Of a DNA stretch of 64,000 bases, positions 9,786 to 18,165 are shown piece by piece. The stretch lies in contig CALJHC010000027.1 of the NCBI GenBank assembly GCA_938075415.1, positions 24,750 through 88,749 of the forward strand, in the 5' to 3' direction. The position numbers were made by a program, and so were the translations under genes. The stretch is from an uncultured Rubripirellula sp. (GTDB lineage Bacteria > Planctomycetota > Planctomycetia > Pirellulales > Pirellulaceae). The stretch's first letter is position 1. The number at the start of each line of letters is the position of its first letter. The notes under the pieces were generated by a model. That model worked only from the letters and a program-made list of their open reading frames with translations, did not search any database and was not told the origin of the DNA.

Positions 9786-10907
9786 ATGTTCGTTGCGGGT
9801 CAGATCTTATTGGGGTTCGTGCTGCTAATCGTTGGCGGCGAGTTATTGGTGCGTGGCGCATCGGCAATGGCTTCGGCGTTTCGGATATCGCCGCTTGTAA
9901 TCGGCTTGACCGTTGTCGCTTTTGGAACCAGTGCACCAGAGCTGGGAGTTAGCCTGCAAGCTGCTCTTTCTGGCAATGCAGATGTCGCGATTGGTAATGT
10001 CGTGGGTAGCAATATCGTCAACTTACTCGTGGTACTCGGGGCTTCAGCCTTGATTACCCCGTTGATTGTTTCCCGTCAACTGATCCGACTGGACGTGCCT
10101 TTGATGATCATTGCAGCAGTCAGTATGTGGCTTGCGGCAATGGACGGAGTGGTTGATCGGATTGAGGGAGCGATGATGTTCGGTGCCTTACTGCTCTATA
10201 TCGCCTACAGTATTCGCGCAAGTCGGCGAGCAAGCGTGGAGGCAGTGGAAGAGAATAGCGAGGATTCGAAGAAGGTATCTGGTTCCAAGCATCTTTTGAT
10301 CCAAGCGGCATTTTTTATTGGCGGACTAGTGCTTCTTTCTTTCGGTGCAAAGTGGTTGGTGTCAGGTGCTATCGAAATCGCGACAAGCTTGGGAGTGAGC
10401 AAGTTGGTAATTGGGCTGACTGTCGTCGCGGTTGGAACCAGTTTGCCGGAGGTTGTGACATCGGTGGTTGCGAGTTTCCGTGGTCAACGAGACATTGCGG
10501 TTGGCAATGTGGTGGGAAGTAACCTCTTTAACGTTCTTTGTGTTCTCGGCCTGACGAGTCTCGTGGCTCCCTCTGGTGTATCCGTGCAGGAGCAGGCAAT
10601 TGCGTTTGACTTGCCAATCATGGTGGCGGTTTCGGTGATCTGCTTTCCCTTCTTCTGGCTCGGGGGTGTGATCAAACGACATGAGGGTGCCTTGTTCCTT
10701 ATCTACTTTTCGCTTTACACCGCTTTTCTGATCATTACCGCGACTCGACCGGAATGGGAAAATTCTTTTGCCAAAACCGCGATTTACATCGTTGCTCCAC
10801 TCACCATTGTCGCACTCGGATTCTCCTTTTGGGACAGTCGTCGATCGAAGCTGCAGGCATCGGTTGATGCTGTTGCTGAGTCTGCCCGGGATGATCAGGT
10901 CGAGTAG
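9786..10907 (+). CDS. Calcium/sodium antiporter (CaCA family, YrbG-like)
   Basis: Integral membrane cation exchanger of 373 residues with two homologous halves of about five membrane segments each. Both diagnostic alpha repeats are present: GTSAPELGVSLQAAL...GNVVGSNIVN near residue 45-80 and GTSLPEVVTSVVAS...GNVVGSNLFN near residue 217-255. These acidic residues bind the cation. A hydrophilic loop (EAVEENSEDSKKVSGSK) separates the halves. It is slightly longer than E. coli YrbG, with a C-terminal extension of charged residues. Predicted to exchange Na+ or H+ for Ca2+; the ion cannot be fixed from sequence. No co-transcribed neighbour. Confidence 0.93.
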   Translation: MFVAGQILLGFVLLIVGGELLVRGASAMASAFRISPLVIGLTVVAFGTSAPELGVSLQAALSGNADVAIGNVVGSNIVNLLVVLGASALITPLIVSRQLIRLDVPLMIIAAVSMWLAAMDGVVDRIEGAMMFGALLLYIAYSIRASRRASVEAVEENSEDSKKVSGSKHLLIQAAFFIGGLVLLSFGAKWLVSGAIEIATSLGVSKLVIGLTVVAVGTSLPEVVTSVVASFRGQRDIAVGNVVGSNLFNVLCVLGLTSLVAPSGVSVQEQAIAFDLPIMVAVSVICFPFFWLGGVIKRHEGALFLIYFSLYTAFLIITATRPEWENSFAKTAIYIVAPLTIVALGFSFWDSRRSKLQASVDAVAESARDDQVE

Positions 10908-11580
10908 TCTCTTTGGGCAGTTGCCGGTGCGGGTTTCGCTTGAGTCTAGCTTGATGGATTGTTTTGCATGCCTGAGGGGAACAGGTCGAACGGTGATCTG
11001 GCAATGATCAAGGCGGAGTGCGTCAGGTTGTCCTTCGCTGGTTTTCTGACTGGCTCTTCAATCGCCGGGATGGACGGCGCAGGCGAACGCGGGTTCAGAA
11101 ACCAGCTGGCATTGATTGATTTGGCGGCAACGCTGTGTTTTGGCGGCAACGCTTAGTCTTCGGCGATGCTAATTAGCGTGGTTCTGCCAAGCAGTTAGCT
11201 GACATTATCTTCCCTCAATGATCAATTTTGAGATCACCGAGTCAGCCTGATTGGTCGAATAGACAGGTGTCGACTAGGGGCTAGATCCGATGGGTGCATG
11301 ACTGACGGTTGCCGATTGCGAAAGATTGTCGTTCAATTTTGGTGCGGGAAGTTGGTGACAAGCTCCGGTTCCAATCGGCAGCGGGTAGTTCACCGCCCAG
11401 TACCAGAGAGGGGGTGGCATCCCTTTCGCTGAGACGATTGCTACCAGAGCGGGCCGAAGTCAATGACAACTCGGTCTGAATCCCCCATTAGGACTTTCCA
11501 ATGAAGGATTGCTCCGCTATTCTCGCACCTTGACGACGATCCACACCAAAGTTCTCGATAAAACTGGTCAGGCTGAACGG
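10908..11580. other. Intergenic spacer upstream of rpmI, no infC
   Basis: About 670 bases without a convincing frame. A 14-base direct repeat TTGGCGGCAACGCT occurs at 11121-11134 and 11140-11153. infC, which commonly precedes rpmI in bacteria, is not present here. Presumably carries the rpmI promoter. Confidence 0.55.
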
Positions 11581-11802
11581 ATGACAAAGGCTAAGGCTAA
11601 AACAAAAATCAAGACCCACAAAGGGACCAAGAAGCGATTTCGCCTCTCCGCGAAGGGAAAGGCGATGCATCGCAGCAGCGGTACTAGCCACCTTGCCCAA
11701 GCGGTCTCCAACAAGCGAAAACGCAACTTGCGTGGAACGACATCGGTCGACACTTGCATGGAACCAGCCATCCATGCGGCCCTCAATGGCAATAGCTATT
11801 AG
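11581..11802 (+). CDS. rpmI: 50S ribosomal protein L35
   Basis: 73 residues, slightly longer than the usual 64-66 because of a lysine-rich N-terminal extension (MTKAKAKTKI). The L35 signature follows: KTHKGTKKRFRLSAKGK, then HRSSGTSHLAQ and KRKRNLRGT. A longer frame opens at 11509 with TTG, but the ATG at 11581 fits the family start best. No obvious Shine-Dalgarno is seen. Component of the large ribosomal subunit. Unlike the usual compact infC-rpmI-rplT arrangement, rplT follows only after 407 bases. Confidence 0.93.
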   Translation: MTKAKAKTKIKTHKGTKKRFRLSAKGKAMHRSSGTSHLAQAVSNKRKRNLRGTTSVDTCMEPAIHAALNGNSY

Positions 11803-12209
11803 GCCGAAGCTTACCGATCAGGTTTGTCATCGTTGGCATGACAGACAGAGCCAATTTGGACTCCGAAACTTGCCCTGAACAAAAGGGTGAGGGCGTTCCA
11901 TCGGTTTGCTAGTGATCTTAGAAGTCACCAGATTGCATTGCTCGTCGAGATGATGGATTCTGAGATGATGGACTCACGTCGGGCCGAGTGCTATTTGAGC
12001 TGGCAAGATCGTGAAGCGAGTGCGTTTGATCGAAAGCCTCGTTGGTGTGTGAAGCGTTTCGATCGTTATTTAAAGTATTTTTCGAGGAAAGCATTTTTCC
12101 AACCGTCTGGGTTTAACGCCGAGATGCCGAAGTGATCACTTCACAAATTCGTCATTTCTCGGGGCCTGATGCCGGTAGTCAATCAAACCATTCCGAGTAG
12201 GAGTTAGAC
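11803..12209. other. Long spacer between rpmI and rplT
   Basis: 407 bases separate the two ribosomal genes, which are normally nearly contiguous. A short frame at 11887-12135 (GTG start, 82 residues) has no recognisable character. The last 20 bases carry the rplT Shine-Dalgarno (TAGGAG, 7 bases before ATG). A separate rplT promoter or a leader RNA could be here; neither is proven. Confidence 0.5.
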
Positions 12210-12578
12210 ATGCGTACCACCACAGGTGTGGCTCGTAACCGATCCAAGAATCGTCTTTTCAAGCGTGCTAAAGGTTATCGCGGGGGTCGCAGCAAGCTGA
12301 CCCGTACCGTGAAGGAGACCTTGCTCAGGAGTGGTGCGTATGCTTTTCGAGACCGGCGCCGAAAGAAGCGAGAGTTCCGCCGATTGTGGATCATTCGTAT
12401 CAGCGCCGCGGTCCAACTGCACGATCTGCGGTACAGCGAATTCATTCACGGACTGAAACTGGCAAACCTTGAGTTGGATCGGAAGACGCTTTCTCAGATG
12501 GCGATTTTGGACCCTGAGGGTTTCAAGGGCGTTTGTGATCGCGTCAAAGAAGCAATTGCCTCCGCAGCCTCAGCGTAA
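12210..12578 (+). CDS. rplT: 50S ribosomal protein L20
   Basis: 122 residues, typical length. Starts MRTTTGVARNRSKNRLFKRAKG, followed by the L20 basic helix RDRRRKKREFRRLWI and the conserved ISAAVQLHDLRYSEFIHGL core. Binds 23S rRNA early in large-subunit assembly; in several bacteria L20 also represses its own operon translationally. A good TAGGAG ribosome-binding site precedes the ATG. pheS follows after 115 bases, with a hairpin in between. Confidence 0.96.
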   Translation: MRTTTGVARNRSKNRLFKRAKGYRGGRSKLTRTVKETLLRSGAYAFRDRRRKKREFRRLWIIRISAAVQLHDLRYSEFIHGLKLANLELDRKTLSQMAILDPEGFKGVCDRVKEAIASAASA

Positions 12579-12623
12579 GTGATTGACCAGGCCGAGTTAA
12601 CGGCCTTGATCTTCTAGCGAGCC

Positions 12624-12658
12624 AAGAAGGAAGAGGGGTCCAGGCGGCCCTTCTTTTG
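12624..12658 (+). terminator. Candidate hairpin with T-rich tail between rplT and pheS
   Basis: Perfect 7-bp arms AAGAAGG (12624-12630) and CCTTCTT (12649-12655) are followed by TTGTTG. A second hairpin (AGGCCG/CGGCCT, 12589-12606) lies just upstream. Placement suggests an intrinsic terminator or attenuator; the tail is short, so confidence is limited. Confidence 0.4.
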
Positions 12659-12693
12659 TTGACCATTCCAGCTCAAATTGACGACGTTTTTCC

Positions 12694-13722
12694 ATGTCGC
12701 TACAGGACTTCCTTTCGTCTCTCGATGGCTTGGTTGCCGACGCAGCCGATGCGTTTCAGGCGGCAACTGATACCGATTCCCTGGAGGAGGCGCGTGTTCG
12801 CTTCCTTGGACAGAAAAGCGGTGCGCTTCGAGACATCCAGAAGCAGATGGGGTCGATCGAAGCGTCGGATCGAAAAACCGCTGGTATGCGGCTGAATCAA
12901 ACCAAGAATGCGATTCAGACAGCGTTTGGGGAGGCAAAGGATCGGTTAGGGCAAGCAGATCAGGGCGGTATTGATCCAACCTTTGATCCCAGCCTGCCCG
13001 GAGTTCGACCAGAATTGGGTCACGTTCACCCAATTACCCAGACCATCGAACACTTGATGGAGATCATGGGTCGCATGGGCTTTGAGGCCGCGGAAGGGCC
13101 TGAGGTCGAGGATCCTTGGCATAACTTTGTGGCATTGAATATCCCCGAAGATCACCCGGCTCGTGATCCACTCGATAATTTTTATCTTGCGACGGCGAGC
13201 AAAGGTGCTGACCTTGGTGGAGAAGGTTCACAGTTACTGCGCAGCCAAACCAGCACGGTTCAGATTCGTGTCATGGAGAATCGGCAACCGCCGATTCGCG
13301 TCATTTCTCTTGGCCGCGTTTACCGGCCTGACGCACCTGACGCCACACACTTCCCAATGTTTCATCAGATGGAAGGTTTGTTCGTCGATCGTCATGTCAC
13401 CATGGCTAATCTCAAGACGGTTCTTCGGGTGTTCGCAGAGAATTATCTGGGCACGGATGTGGACATTCGATTTCGTCCCTCGTTTTTTCCGTTCACCGAA
13501 CCAAGCGTCGAGGTGGATTTCTACTGGAACGGTACTTGGGTTGAATTTGGTGGAGCGGGCATGGTGGATCCCAACGTCTTTGAAGCCGTTGGCTATGATC
13601 CTGAGCAATACAGTGGGTTCGCCTTCGGGCTGGGCGTGGAGCGTCTTTGCATGCGTCGCCATGGTATCACCGACATTCGGGATCTCTACAGCGGTGATCT
13701 GCGATTCCTTCGTCAGTTCTGA
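12694..13722 (+). CDS. pheS: Phenylalanine--tRNA ligase alpha subunit
   Basis: 342 residues, normal for bacterial PheS. An N-terminal coiled-coil region binds tRNA (about 1-90, including the FLGQKSGALRDIQKQMG motif). The class II catalytic core includes HVHPITQTIEHL, EGPEVEDPWHNF, the TSTVQIRVM stretch, PDATHFPMFHQMEGLFVD (motif 2) and FGLGVERLCMRRHGI (motif 3). Charges tRNA-Phe as an alpha2-beta2 enzyme with PheT. pheT is not the next gene: 600 bases of repeats and non-coding DNA follow, so the beta subunit must be encoded elsewhere. Confidence 0.97.
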   Translation: MSLQDFLSSLDGLVADAADAFQAATDTDSLEEARVRFLGQKSGALRDIQKQMGSIEASDRKTAGMRLNQTKNAIQTAFGEAKDRLGQADQGGIDPTFDPSLPGVRPELGHVHPITQTIEHLMEIMGRMGFEAAEGPEVEDPWHNFVALNIPEDHPARDPLDNFYLATASKGADLGGEGSQLLRSQTSTVQIRVMENRQPPIRVISLGRVYRPDAPDATHFPMFHQMEGLFVDRHVTMANLKTVLRVFAENYLGTDVDIRFRPSFFPFTEPSVEVDFYWNGTWVEFGGAGMVDPNVFEAVGYDPEQYSGFAFGLGVERLCMRRHGITDIRDLYSGDLRFLRQF

Positions 13723-14350
13723 TCGCGCCGCCAAGCCTTCTCATTAAGAAATGATTGGTTTCGCCAAACCAATTTCCCGATGGTGGAAAGCATGCCCGGC
13801 AACTGCTGAAATCGCGGCAACTGCTGAAATCGCGAAATCTTCTCGTGAATGGATGGGTGAAGCGAAGGTGTGTCTGGAGGCGTTGCTCAGATTGATGTCT
13901 CTTCTGAAATCTTTCCCGTTGAAGTTCCTTGTGGCTTTACTAATGCTGCGTAGCGGCAGAACCTAGCGGCAGAACCTAGCGGCAGAACCTATCGGCAGAA
14001 CCTAGCGGCAGAACCTATCGGCGTCCTGAGGACTGAAAACCGGATGCCAATGGTCGGGGGTGGGTTTCTATGGGACTCACTGTGCGGCCCCCGAGTCATG
14101 AAACGCTCGGCAGTGGGAAACGAAACGAAGCGCTCGGTGTGACATTTCCGAGAAAGGCTTCAGGGAAGCCGATGGCGCAGTCAGTTTTTTTAACAGGACT
14201 ATTGTTAACGAGAGGGATTCCCGTCTGGTAATCATCAAAGCTTCCGAAACCAGGTGTGATCAGCGAGAAGACAGCCCTGTTTACCGGAATCGATTTTTTT
14301 GGCCGAGAATGGAAGTCAATCGTAGGAAGTGGCGTCCCAAAAACGATTCT
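13723..14350. other. Spacer after pheS with short repeats
   Basis: No credible gene. Contains an 18-bp unit GCAACTGCTGAAATCGCG duplicated in tandem (13799-13834) and a 13-bp tandem array listed separately. Confidence 0.55.
13952..14022. repeat. Tandem repeat, 13 bp x 5.5
   Basis: Unit AGCGGCAGAACCT: five full copies (13952-14016, the fourth with AT for AG at its start) plus a partial sixth. Period 13 would break a reading frame, consistent with non-coding DNA. Confidence 0.92.
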
Positions 14351-14695
14351 TCAGGCGGAGGCTCGAACGATATCGAATTCGAACAGACGTTCGAGCCGAG
14401 TCAACGAGAAAATATCTCGGACTGATTTTGGAACATTCGAAAGAACAATGCGGATGTTCCTTTTGCGAGCTTCGGTGTTGATACCGATAATCTCATTCAG
14501 TCCGATGCTGGTGATCCGATTGATCCATTGAAAGTCCAAGCTGACTTTCACAGGCTGAGGTCCCGTTTCAGCTTCGTCCAGAATATCGTCGAATCGATTG
14601 GCAAATTCCTTGGCGGAGCCAAACTGATTGAGATGGTCCTGTTCCAAGGTGATAATGTTGGCAAATGTCTCGGACTCTTTGCTTTGCACCGTCAC
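14351..14695 (-). CDS. STAS-domain protein (anti-sigma-factor-antagonist-like)
   Basis: 114 residues from a GTG start. The C-terminal 80 residues match the STAS pattern: a beta strand VKVSLDF, the loop-helix NRITSIGLNEIIGINTEARKRN at the position of the phosphorylatable Ser/Thr loop, then IRIVLSNVPKSVRDIFSLTRLERLFEF. STAS proteins of this size usually act in partner-switching with an anti-sigma kinase and a PP2C phosphatase, or in localisation. No such partner is adjacent. It sits alone in a poorly coding region. Fold assignment is by pattern; role is inference. Confidence 0.7.
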   Translation of the reverse strand: MTVQSKESETFANIITLEQDHLNQFGSAKEFANRFDDILDEAETGPQPVKVSLDFQWINRITSIGLNEIIGINTEARKRNIRIVLSNVPKSVRDIFSLTRLERLFEFDIVRASA

Positions 14696-16048
14696 AGTGA
14701 TAGATCGCTCATCAATGGGGGCACGGATTTGGGGGCGGGTCTCCGTTCAACCGCCGATTCCCAACGCCGGAATTCTATCGCTCTTTGGGCCTGCAAGCAA
14801 TCAGTCATGGCCATAGGATTAATGCTAGCGACTCATTGCGGGAATTCACGCCCTTGTTGTATCGATAAGGATCCAGATGCGGCCTAGGCGATGTGAGCGG
14901 GTCGATACGACCCTCGGATGCCGCCACAAGGCTGGATGAGCAGTTCGGCACCACCCGAGCCTCCTCGTTCCGCAATCGAGCGATGTGAGGATTCAGCAAA
15001 ACGAGCGTTTGCCTAAGACTGAGCAACACGTCTCTTTTTTCGGAAAACGAAATAGACGACGTTCAGAATCACGACAGATATTAGCATGAGCTAGCACATT
15101 GCTTGAGGGCTTGGATTGAACAAATTGGCGATGTGGTATTAGATGGATGCTGAATGATCGTTTTTGGTTAGCATTTTCAACGGTAATGCCGTTTCAAAAA
15201 CGGGACGACATCGCGGTGAAAACAGGCCGAGTTCACCATTGGGTTTTGACATTCAGCACCCGCTGTTTCTTGCTCCTAGTGATCGGAAAGAAACGATTCA
15301 CTTCTTTCTACAAAACTTGTTGATGGAGAACCTTATTCGATGCAGGCATGCGGCGTCGCAATAATTGTTACGACCCAAATTGTGTCGCTGCGATCGGGAT
15401 TGCTCAAATGATCAACAACGTTCCAAGCCCGAGAGGGCTAGTGAGAATCCAGTGGGAAGCGCGCAGGGGCTCTCCGTTGTTACCAACAGAGGTTTGTCAG
15501 ATGCCATGGACCAGCAGAAGGCGATTGCCTGCGGTTGGGATGGTGATGCCCATTTCGCATCGTTGATGCTTACGCAGTCGCTGCGTTAGTTCGACGCAAG
15601 TTGAATAGGGACTGTTTGCGTTGGATGAAGAGATTTTATCAGCCTGAAAGAAAAGCGATGGGGCAACGCAATGAGTCACTCTTGGTGCTGTGGATGAAAA
15701 ATTGCCTCGGAACCGGCCGCAAGCGAAAGGGAGGGTGGAAGTTGCGAGCGACCGATTCATCAAGGCAATCTTAGACGACAATTTTCTACGACGTGCAGGA
15801 CTCTCGATGTACCAATGATCCTTTCGGATCAGCATGGTGACAGAATCTCCCGAGGGAATGGTGAGTTAGATTCTTGGGTTGAGAAACGCGGCGTATTCTA
15901 AACTAGTCGCCTCTTTGTTTGTGGTGTTTGAGTCAGAGGGAAAGAAGGGGGTGCATCGTTGCAGCAATAGAACCTTCGCCAACCGCTTTCCACGCTTGTT
16001 GGTCAACGGTGAAAAAGCTTGCCTGGATTCGCTTTTTTGCAGGTTGGA
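14696..16048. other. 1.35-kb poorly coding stretch
   Basis: Frames of up to about 110 codons occur on both strands (for example 15497-15835 minus) but none has convincing protein character. A possible remnant of a membrane-protein gene at about 15036-15150 is listed separately. The surrounding gene fragments suggest a region of past gene loss. Confidence 0.45.
15036..15150 (-). pseudogene. Possible C-terminal remnant of a membrane-protein gene
   Basis: On the minus strand the frame reads ANLFNPSPQAM, a stop-interrupted CL, then MLISVVILNVVYFVFRKK followed by RRVAQS and a stop. The hydrophobic helix with a positively charged cytoplasmic end is typical of a protein C-terminus, and two in-frame stops interrupt the upstream part. 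It could instead be a genuine 24-residue membrane peptide starting at about 15110. Very short, so weakly supported. Confidence 0.25.
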
Positions 16049-16336
16049 TTAACGACGGCGAGTCGCAAATGCATGGCAACACATGAAGGTCCCAGACGCT
16101 ATCAGAGTGAGTCCAAGCCAAGAGGGAGGTTCCACTCGTTTTCGCGGTTCGGGATGCACCGACATGAGCAGGGAAGCCATCCCCGCTTTGGAAGCGACTT
16201 GATCTGGCTTCGACATTCGGGCCAGTGCCCGGGTCGTCCCTTCGCTCAGGGTAAACGAGTCGACCATCTGAAGTTCGGCTCCGAGCAGCAGCACAAGAGC
16301 TCCCGCAAGGAAGTAGTTTTTTCGGTTAAAAAACAT
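16049..16336 (-). CDS. Small two-helix membrane protein, unknown
   Basis: 95 residues. Two hydrophobic segments: about 8-20 (YFLAGALVLLLGAEL) and about 73-90 (WLGLTLIASGTFMCCHAF), with a polar loop (TLSEGTTRALARM) and an RRR end. The ATG is preceded by AAGGAA at 8 bases, supporting a real gene. Its start overlaps the end of the upstream frameshifted P-loop remnant by 11 bases, suggesting the two were once translated together. No family recognised. Confidence 0.55.
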   Translation of the reverse strand: MFFNRKNYFLAGALVLLLGAELQMVDSFTLSEGTTRALARMSKPDQVASKAGMASLLMSVHPEPRKRVEPPSWLGLTLIASGTFMCCHAFATRRR

Positions 16337-16758
16337 GTTGAGGTTCCTTGCTTCTCAGCGCGTCGATTCGCTTGATGACACCATCACGGTAAAATACAGA
16401 CGGAACTCGCGGTAGCAACTCAACGGTCCTCCCCAAAAAAACATGGTGATCCCCCAGTTGTCGAAGATTCCATGGTGCGGGTGGACGGCAAGTCGTGGAA
16501 GCCGTGTCATGCATTTGAATTTGGCTTGCTGCTAATTGCTCGTTTCCGTACTGAGGTGCATCGACCAAAGAAACGCTTGCAATGAGCGTGTTATGAAGAG
16601 AGCGTGTCGCAGTTGATATACCGGTGGTGTCAGCAGCAACGATCATGACAGTCTCGAGATCACTCGCCGGTGAGAAGCGTCTGTCAGCAAGAAAGCGTTG
16701 AAGCAGTTGACTCTTGCCGCGACCAGCTTAACCCGACGATTGATGCGATGATTTTCAC
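16326..16758 (-). pseudogene. Frameshifted P-loop (Walker A) gene remnant
   Basis: From a GTG at 16758 the product reads VKIIASIVGL, and one base later (about 16728) the next frame continues AGRGKSQLLQRFLADRRF and runs open to the stop at 16326. Removing one A restores GLAGRGKS, a perfect GxxxxGKS nucleotide-binding loop directly after a hydrophobic beta strand, as expected for a P-loop protein N-terminus. Joined length is about 144 residues. The distal part (DLETVMIVAADTTG and beyond) resembles no family I can name. Either a pseudogene, a programmed frameshift, or a sequencing error. Its end overlaps the start of the small membrane protein downstream. Confidence 0.5.
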
Positions 16759-17270
16759 CCTGCCTGAGTCCTGAGCGAGACATCAGGAGAAAAAAGAGGC
16801 CTTTCTCCTCAGGGCCAATCAAAACAGAAGAGTCCAGTTGATTGTTTTTTGGGGGGTGGGTGATAGTTTTTCACTGCTCTCACACAGTGCTTTCGTTGTT
16901 TTGAAGAAAGCGTCACCCAGCTGCCGACATAGCCGGGGAATTGTGCGCCATTGATGAAAATTCGGCTGATGATGGTGGGAATCCGGCTTTTCGGAAACTC
17001 CTCGCCAATTGACCGCAAGAAACGCTGCTGCTGATCTTCAGGATTCTTGAAGGATGAAAGTCAGATGAGGATTCTGAACGCAGTCAAGTGATCAGCGGAT
17101 CTTGGTCGACCCCTGCTGGGTGCCCAAATCACCGAACGACTCCAAGCTTGGTCCGGCTGTTGCTGCTGTTTCTTAGGATAAGACCGGAGACACTCTGCTG
17201 ATCTTCAAACTGATTGGGAACCCGTTGAAAAAGGGGTGAGTTTTTAGCCAATTGGGAAACAAATTGGCGC
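16759..17270. other. Spacer with possible further gene debris
   Basis: A minus-strand frame at 16809-17018 (starting MRSIGEEFPKSRIPTIISRI) has moderately protein-like composition but no recognised family. Frames elsewhere are interrupted. It may be a part of the same decayed locus. Confidence 0.35.
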
Positions 17271-17564
17271 TCATTGTCCGGGAAGAAGATTGGTGAAAAT
17301 TCCCTGAACCGATCGCTGCAGTGGGTTCAAAGCTGTCTCACCTATCAGGTGCGTTTGATTGCTCTGCATGATTGCCGCGGCAACGGATTGATGTTCGATC
17401 CAATCGTCAGCCTCAAAATCACGCGTGTCCACATAGATCTCACTGAGATTATGCGTCAGCTTAGGGACGAGGTAAAAACCTTCGTTCCCTCGCACGACAT
17501 GGTAGTGCAAAGCGACGTACATCAACGCGACGCCAGTGAAGACACCAAACAGAAAGCGAGACAC
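17271..17564 (-). CDS. Small membrane-anchored conserved-type protein
   Basis: 97 residues from a GTG with GGGGA six bases upstream. An N-terminal membrane anchor (FLFGVFTGVALMYVALHYHV, residues 4-23) is followed by a soluble tail: GNEGFYLVPKLTHNLSEIYVDTR, then a DFEADDWIEHQ helix. The pattern of anchor plus short, well-structured tail reads as a real gene rather than a shadow frame, and I believe similar proteins occur in other planctomycetes, although no function is known to me. Next to decayed sequence on its 3' side. Confidence 0.6.
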   Translation of the reverse strand: MSRFLFGVFTGVALMYVALHYHVVRGNEGFYLVPKLTHNLSEIYVDTRDFEADDWIEHQSVAAAIMQSNQTHLIGETALNPLQRSVQGIFTNLLPGQ

Positions 17565-18000
17565 GGTAATCCCCGATCAAATCGAAGCGAGAAACTGGAT
17601 CTTTAAAATTCAACTATACGTCTTGGTGGTGTTAAGCGGCAAGAGAAACCTGTTTTTCCGACTCAGGGCGGGCCGTTTCAATGCTAGCTAAACAGGGGAT
17701 GGGCAAAAAGATCGAATGGATCGGTTGCTGAAATGATGCGGCGTGCGCCTCGTTGCCCATGTTTGGCAGCGGGTTGGTTGAGAATGGACCCGGTAAAACC
17801 CTTGCATGCCTTGCTCGTTTCGGGGTCTCCGCCATCAAAAAATCGACGAAGTTGCTTTGTGAGGTAATCCCTTCCTTTTTCTCAGATGAATGGCTGATGC
17901 GTTGCCGTCACCGTTTGGGCGGTTGATTGGAATGGGGTTGGCTGAGCGTGACTCGAAGGTTTTTGCATTTGATTGACAGTTTGCGTCAAACTTTGGATGA

Positions 18001-18060
18001 CTGAATCTGGGATGACTGAATCTGGGATGACCGAATCTGGGATGACCGAACCCGATATGA
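18001..18060. repeat. Tandem repeat, 15 bp x 4
   Basis: Unit CTGAATCTGGGATGA; copies 1 and 2 are identical, copy 3 differs by one base, copy 4 is diverged. A plus-strand frame through it would read TESGM repeats, but no gene is supported there. It lies 105 bases before rsmD. Confidence 0.9.
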
Positions 18061-18153
18061 CTGGCGAGAAGTCACATGGGATTTTTGGGTCTGGCCCATT
18101 TGGTTTGGCGTTTCCTTTTGATTGGCCTAGAGACAGGGTTGTCCGGTGCGGTC

Positions 18154-18159
18154 TATACT
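18154..18159 (+). promoter_or_regulatory. Candidate -10 box for rsmD (leaderless transcript?)
   Basis: TATACT lies six bases before the rsmD ATG at 18166, so transcription from it would begin at or next to the start codon. No convincing -35 element is visible at 17 bases. No Shine-Dalgarno is present, consistent with a leaderless mRNA. Confidence 0.35.
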
Positions 18160-18165
18160 CTCGCG

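Larger units (their letters stand above)
17565..18165. other. Spacer upstream of rsmD
   Basis: No supported gene. Holds a 15-bp tandem array (18001-18060) and the probable rsmD promoter near its end. Confidence 0.5.

Noticed and set aside
13163..13747. 194-codon plus-strand frame overlapping pheS
   Set aside because: Out-of-frame shadow of pheS; the pheS frame carries all class II synthetase motifs.
15497..15835. 112-codon minus-strand frame
   Set aside because: Low-quality composition, no recognisable motif, no ribosome-binding site and no neighbour; not listed as a gene.
16809..17018. Minus-strand frame resembling part of a protein
   Set aside because: Too short and without a family; mentioned only as possible debris.
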